Assembly: GCA_900549235.1 (NCBI GenBank)
Contig: URNT01000009.1
Location: 32,667-96,666, forward strand
DNA from: an uncultured Clostridium sp.
GTDB taxonomy: Bacteria; Bacillota; Clostridia; Lachnospirales; Lachnospiraceae
Direction of reading: 5' to 3'
Length of the DNA: 64,000 nucleotides
The translations under genes and the position numbers were made by a program. The notes beneath the pieces are model-generated. The model made no database searches. It was not told where the DNA came from and saw only the letters and a program-made list of their open reading frames with translations. Shown piece by piece: positions 60,031 to 64,000 of this stretch. Every line of letters begins with the position of its first letter. Position 1 is the first letter of the stretch.

Positions 60031-60233
60031 GTAGGATAAAAGGATCTGTGCTATGGTGCAGGAAAGAGAACTGAAGAAAAAATAGGTTAGGGGGGGGGGG
60101 TACTATATGGGTTCAGGTCAGAAACAGGCAGACTCCTTCCGAAAACGTGAGGTGGATATGCTGCTCTGGCAGGAAACGCGCCGAGGCTGGTGATAAAGGC
60201 TGGCTGCTTATAAGAAAAGGCTGGAAGCAAAAT
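60031..60233. other. Gene-free stretch with an 11-base G tract
   Basis: Between the spoVAE terminator and that of the PBP gene I see no convincing gene. An 11-base G run occupies 60090-60100. The frame that follows (ATG 60107, 28 codons) has no recognisable content. The tract would be prone to slippage, but nothing here shows that it controls a gene. Confidence 0.5.
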
Positions 60234-60276
60234 AAAAAGCAGAGGCTCTGTTTCAAAACAGACAACCTCTGCTTTT
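60234..60276 (-). terminator. Terminator of the penicillin-binding protein gene
   Basis: On the minus strand GCAGAGG and CCTCTGC close a hairpin, with an inner CTGTTT/AAACAG stem, followed by TTTTTATTTT. It lies just after the stop at 60285. Confidence 0.8.
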
Positions 60277-60284
60277 GCATCTTA

Positions 60285-62981
60285 TTATCTTGGATTTCCC
60301 GGCCCGTAGCCCTCGGTTGTGGGCGATACGGTCTCAGGCTGGTAGCCTGGTCCGATGGGGGTGATCACTGCTCCGGAGTCATTGCTTCCGTCTGTGGACG
60401 GAGAGATGATAGTGGAGGATCCTCCATGGATGGTACAGGTTCCTGGGATGGCATATACGGAATCATCCGTTGCCCCGTCTTCTCCTTCCGGAAGGACCAT
60501 GCACACCCTTGTTGTCTTTTCCGGACAGAAGGCGGTGGGGCGCATACCGGACTCCGCGCATACGGTTACGGCAACGTGCTTGTCGCAGACCTCTGTAGGA
60601 GCGGTGCCCTTGGCAAAATATTCGGTGTAGACTGCGTTCCCTCTGGGATCTGCCGTGCAGACGCCGGGAACAGCCTGTTTGCCGGATTTGCGGCAGATCT
60701 GGGCTGTTTCTACGCTGTCCGGCACGGAAAAGCCGGGATCCGACAATCCCTCATGGACGCGGTTCATAATATTGCGCCAGATATTTTTGTGGAAGGAGGT
60801 TCCGCCGTTGTTTACATTTCCATGTGTCAGTTTCTGGTTGTTGTCACAGCCGCCCCAGATACCGGCAGTATAATAAGGAGTAAAGCCTACAAACCATACA
60901 TCATTATTTGCAGTGGTGGTGCCGCTTTTTCCAGCGGCGGACATACCTGTTAAGGCTGCCCGTGTACTGGTAGAGTTAATGGATACGCCGGAACGGGCAA
61001 ACTTTCGGTTTGCCTTCAATGAATCCGACATGGCATCTGTAAGCAGGAAAGCGGTGGAATCTTTAAGCACCTGCTTGGTCTCCGGCTCATTGTCAATGAG
61101 CACCTTGCCGTTGTGGTCCAGGATCTTTGTAAAGAACCGGGGCTTTGTGTAAACGCCGCCGTTTGCGATGGAGGCGTAGGCAGCCGTCATTTCCAGGTTG
61201 GAAACCCCTTTTGTAATACCTCCCAGGGCGGTAGCAGCATTGAGATCCGTCTTCGTAAGGGAGGAGATTCCCATATTTTCCGCATATTCAACACCAAGCT
61301 GAGGAGTTACCGTCTCCATCAGACACCGTACCGCTACAATGTTCATGGAATAGATAATACCCTCTCTGATATTGGAATAGCCCACAAAGCCATTGGCAGA
61401 GTTCCACCAGTTCCTGAAGGTCTTTGTTCCCAGGGTATAAGAGGTATCGTAATACACAGTTCCCAGAGTTGCCCCGCAGGTATCGAGAGCCGGCGCAAAC
61501 ACCGTAAGCACCTTAAAGGCAGAGCCCGGCTGCCGGTATACATTGCTGGCCCGGTTTAAGGTCAGGCTGGCTGTTTTCTCGCCCCGGCCGCCGCAGAGCG
61601 CCTTTACCTCACCTGTATGCTGATCCATCAGCACGAAGGAGGTCTGAGGCTGCAGGATAAAGTTCTGGCGTTCGCCGATGATCTCATCCCCCTCCTTTAA
61701 CTGCCATGCCTTATATTGGTCAATGGCGGACTGGGCGGCCTCCTTGCTGGTATAAAGTCCTTCATAGGAGGAATCGCCAAGGACATTTTTATGGAAGGAT
61801 TTCAGGTTCTCCTCGGAAAAATGCTCAGTAGTGCCGTCTGCATGGGTCACAGAAAGGCGGTATTCAACGGAATACTTGGCAACGGAATAGTTGTCCGGGT
61901 TATTGACCTCCTCATCTACAATGGCCTGAAGGTCAGGATCCTGAGTGGTGTAGATCTGAAGTCCCCCGGAATAGAGCATATTGGAGGCCTGATCCTCAGA
62001 GCAGCCCAGCTCCTCTACCAAAGCGGCAAGAACCTGCTCGATCAGTTCGTCCGTAAAATAGCTGTAGTAGGTATTGCTCTCCTTGATCGCGGTATCCACG
62101 TTCTGGATCCTGGCGTATACATCATCTGCCAGGGCCTCCTCCTGTTCCTCCTTGGAGATATAGCCCTGCTCATACATATACTGGAGGACGATCTTGCGCC
62201 GCTCCGCATTGGCCTCAGCACCGGAGACTGGATTCAGGCGGGAGGGGTTTTTAGTAATGGATGCCAGCACCGCGCATTCAGATAAGGTAAGCTCAGAGAC
62301 CTCCTTGTTAAAATAGCGTCTGGCAGCTACCTTCACCCCCAGGGTATTTTTTCCCAGGTTAATGGTGTTCAGGTAGTTGGTAATGATCATTTTTTTTGTT
62401 TCTTCCTTGCTCATGCCGGAATTTTTTTCCAGCTGTACCGCAAGATACTGCTCCTGAAGCTTACGCTCCAGCATGGCTCCGAAGCCGGATTCCATACCGC
62501 CTGCAAAGATATTGTTTTTAAGGAGCTGCTGGGTAATGGTACTTCCGCCTCCTGCGTAATCATTGGTAAGAACGCCCTTTACCGCCCGGGCGATGGAGCG
62601 CAGGTCTATGCCGTTATGGCTCCAGAAACGGGAATCCTCAATGGCCACAAAGGCGTTGATCAGATCCTCAGGCAGTTCCTCAAAAGTGGCTTCCTCCCGG
62701 TTAGAGCCGCTGGTGACCAGCGTATCCGTCAGGTTGCCTGCGGAGTCGTACACCGTAGTGGCAAAGCGGTCCGGCTGGATATTCATAATATCCACAGAAG
62801 GGGCATTGTCAATAATACCCTTCATCATTCCCAGACCCACGGCTGCTCCGGCAACTGCCAGAAAAAGGAACAGGACAAACAGCGCCTTAAAAACATTCAG
62901 GAACAGCTTGGAGGTATACTTGCCAGACTTTGACTGAAGGGACTTAAGCCTGCGCTCTGTCTCATATTTTCCGTAGTTCAT
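60285..62981 (-). CDS. Class A penicillin-binding protein (bifunctional transglycosylase/transpeptidase)
   Basis: Cell-wall polymerase of 898 residues. A short cytoplasmic tail is followed by a membrane helix (about residues 28-52). The GT51 glycosyltransferase domain has EDSRFWSHNGID (near residue 112) and GGGSTITQQLLKN. The transpeptidase domain has the active serine in RQPGSAFKVL (near residue 484), YSMN and GKSGTT in place of the usual KTGT. The C-terminal 60 residues are a Ser/Thr/Pro/Gly-rich tail after cysteine-containing segments (VCTADPRG, CAESGMRPTAFC). AAAGGAGAG precedes the ATG. It is divergent from yigZ. Confidence 0.94.
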   Translation of the reverse strand: MNYGKYETERRLKSLQSKSGKYTSKLFLNVFKALFVLFLFLAVAGAAVGLGMMKGIIDNAPSVDIMNIQPDRFATTVYDSAGNLTDTLVTSGSNREEATFEELPEDLINAFVAIEDSRFWSHNGIDLRSIARAVKGVLTNDYAGGGSTITQQLLKNNIFAGGMESGFGAMLERKLQEQYLAVQLEKNSGMSKEETKKMIITNYLNTINLGKNTLGVKVAARRYFNKEVSELTLSECAVLASITKNPSRLNPVSGAEANAERRKIVLQYMYEQGYISKEEQEEALADDVYARIQNVDTAIKESNTYYSYFTDELIEQVLAALVEELGCSEDQASNMLYSGGLQIYTTQDPDLQAIVDEEVNNPDNYSVAKYSVEYRLSVTHADGTTEHFSEENLKSFHKNVLGDSSYEGLYTSKEAAQSAIDQYKAWQLKEGDEIIGERQNFILQPQTSFVLMDQHTGEVKALCGGRGEKTASLTLNRASNVYRQPGSAFKVLTVFAPALDTCGATLGTVYYDTSYTLGTKTFRNWWNSANGFVGYSNIREGIIYSMNIVAVRCLMETVTPQLGVEYAENMGISSLTKTDLNAATALGGITKGVSNLEMTAAYASIANGGVYTKPRFFTKILDHNGKVLIDNEPETKQVLKDSTAFLLTDAMSDSLKANRKFARSGVSINSTSTRAALTGMSAAGKSGTTTANNDVWFVGFTPYYTAGIWGGCDNNQKLTHGNVNNGGTSFHKNIWRNIMNRVHEGLSDPGFSVPDSVETAQICRKSGKQAVPGVCTADPRGNAVYTEYFAKGTAPTEVCDKHVAVTVCAESGMRPTAFCPEKTTRVCMVLPEGEDGATDDSVYAIPGTCTIHGGSSTIISPSTDGSNDSGAVITPIGPGYQPETVSPTTEGYGPGNPR

Positions 62982-63144
62982 AAACTCTCCTTTTCATAAT
63001 TTCTGATAAAGATCCATTCTACAGATTATACACCAGTTTGCTGAAAATGAAAAGGTCAAATATCTCCTTGCTATGGAGCGGTATCTATATTATGATGGAA
63101 GTGTTCGGAATGAGACCGAAATAACCCTATGAGGAGAAGAGAAC

Positions 63145-63801
63145 GTGACAGAGAGCTACAAAATTGTTTACAGGGGCGGAAAGGGAGAGCTTATTGAGAA
63201 AAAATCCCGTTTTATCGCTGATATAAAACCGGTAAAGACAGAGGAGGAGGCCCTGGCCTGGGTGGAGGAGATCCGCAGAAGATACTGGGACGCCCGCCAT
63301 CACTGCTATGCCTATATTCTGGGGGACAGAGGGCAGACGGCCCGGTGCAGTGACGACGGAGAGCCCTCCCAGACTGCAGGAAAGCCCATGATGGATGTTC
63401 TGACAGGAGAAGGGCTCCATGATGTGTGCGCAGTGGTCACAAGGTACTTTGGAGGCACCCTGCTGGGTACTGGAGGGCTTGTAAGGGCCTATTCGGGCGC
63501 CTTAAAGGAGGGGCTTAAGGACTGCGCTGTGGTGGAAAAGAAGCTGGGAGTCCGCCTGGAAGTGACAATGGATTACAACGGCGTGGGAAAGCTCCAGTAT
63601 CTGGCGGCCCAGGCGGGCATTGACACCCTGGATACCCAGTATACGGATAAGGCGGTATTTGCCTTTCTGGTTCCACTTGCCGGGGAAGGGAAATTTACAG
63701 CGGATCTGATTGAAGGCACAAACGGCAGGGCTGTCATCCGACGGGAGGGTGAGGTATATTACGGTCTGGGAGAGGAAGGGCTGATCGTCTTTGAGGACTG
63801 A
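63145..63801 (+). CDS. YigZ/IMPACT family protein
   Basis: A 218-residue protein with the UPF0029 N-terminal domain: KKSRFIADIKPVKTEEEALA, then DARHHCYAYILG, SDDGEPSQTAGKPMMDVL and VVTRYFGGTLLGTGGLVRAY. The smaller C-terminal domain of about 70 residues has an EF-G domain-IV-like fold in the family. The GTG start lies behind GAGGAGAAGAG. Relatives of the eukaryotic IMPACT protein bind nucleic acid or ribosomes; the bacterial role is not settled. Confidence 0.92.
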   Translation: MTESYKIVYRGGKGELIEKKSRFIADIKPVKTEEEALAWVEEIRRRYWDARHHCYAYILGDRGQTARCSDDGEPSQTAGKPMMDVLTGEGLHDVCAVVTRYFGGTLLGTGGLVRAYSGALKEGLKDCAVVEKKLGVRLEVTMDYNGVGKLQYLAAQAGIDTLDTQYTDKAVFAFLVPLAGEGKFTADLIEGTNGRAVIRREGEVYYGLGEEGLIVFED

Positions 63802-63821
63802 GGAGAATCCTCTAAAACCCC

Positions 63822-63850
63822 TTGCAATCTGCAGATACCAATGCTATACT
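63822..63850 (+). promoter_or_regulatory. Sigma-A promoter of typA
   Basis: TTGCAA (63822-63827) and TATACT (63845-63850) are 17 bases apart, ending 53 bases before the typA ATG. Confidence 0.7.
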
Positions 63851-63903
63851 ATAAAACCGTTACGGAACTAAGAAATTTTTCATTATTAGAAAGAGTAAAC
63901 ACA

Positions 63904-64000
63904 ATGAAGATGAAAAGAGAAGACATAAGAAACATAGCCATCATCGCCCACGTTGACCACGGCAAAACCACCCTGGTGGATCAGCTGTTAAAGCAGAGCG
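63904..64000 (+). CDS. typA: Translational GTPase TypA/BipA, N-terminus (partial)
   Basis: The window ends 32 codons into this gene. The sequence [20 protein letters not shown] contains the G1 loop [15 protein letters not shown] of translational GTPases. The [28 protein letters not shown] wording is closest to TypA/BipA, a ribosome-binding stress GTPase. LepA or an EF-G-like protein cannot be fully excluded from so short a piece. Confidence 0.82.
   Translation, partial: MKMKREDIRNIAIIAHVDHGKTTLVDQLLKQS

Noticed and set aside
60107..60193. 28-codon frame after the G tract
   Set aside because: The G run could mimic a ribosome binding site, but the peptide shows no recognisable pattern and no conserved context.
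60147..60953. Open frame of 268 codons on the plus strand
   Set aside because: It runs antisense through the PBP gene, whose motifs are complete on the minus strand. Its composition is typical of a shadow frame.

Overview
The window looks like chromosome from a spore-forming clostridium of the Lachnospiraceae type (inference). The evidence is a spoIIA/spoVA sporulation block, a clostridial T-box in front of valS, proteins I recognise as DUF5717, DUF5716, DUF4364 and DUF6110 (families I associate with Lachnospiraceae), moderate GC content, and strong AGGAGG-type ribosome binding sites. I see no rRNA, tRNA, CRISPR array, phage or transposase gene.

Layout. Positions 1-10920 hold the distal part of an anaerobic cobalamin operon (cobJ tail, cobK, cbiET, cbiA, cobT, cobU, cobS, a degenerate second cobU-like gene, cbiB, cobD, cbiP, cbiC), with most genes overlapping by a few bases. 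Positions 10921-11331 are a gene-free stretch filled by nested palindromic repeats. From 11332 to 16772 come a PurF-like protein without its catalytic cysteine (minus strand), a pectin methylesterase followed by a YesN-type response regulator, a CYTH protein (minus strand) and a DJ-1/PfpI protein. A second ~200-bp palindromic repeat follows, and then the protein quality-control block tig-clpP-clpX-lon-engB (17126-23602).

Positions 23609-31886 are a sugar-sensing and transport unit: a YesM-type histidine kinase, two membrane-anchored sugar-binding proteins, then mglB-mglA-mglC behind a promoter with a perfect palindrome and a cre-like site. Malic enzyme and a DUF4364 protein lie on the minus strand. 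They are divergent from a three-gene cluster of unknown function, 33773-39473 (giant DUF5717 protein, actin/Hsp70-like DUF5716 protein, helical-repeat protein). Next come a tiny membrane protein, a lipoprotein, the valine T-box with valS, a BTAD regulator with a broken GGDEF-like domain, an EamA transporter, folC, a 46-residue acidic protein and a membrane TPR protein.

Positions 48566-59984 carry spoIIAA-spoIIAB-sigF, a small membrane protein, and spoVAA-spoVAB-spoVAC. An iron and heavy-metal island (three feoA, feoB, a truncated Fur, an HMA protein, a DUF6110 protein, a P-type ATPase) separates these from spoVAD-spoVAE. The window closes with a class A penicillin-binding protein (minus strand), a YigZ protein and the start of typA.

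At least four families of short dispersed palindromic repeats occur in intergenic positions. They are among the least explained features, together with the DUF5717/DUF5716 cluster and the kinase with paired anchored sugar receptors.
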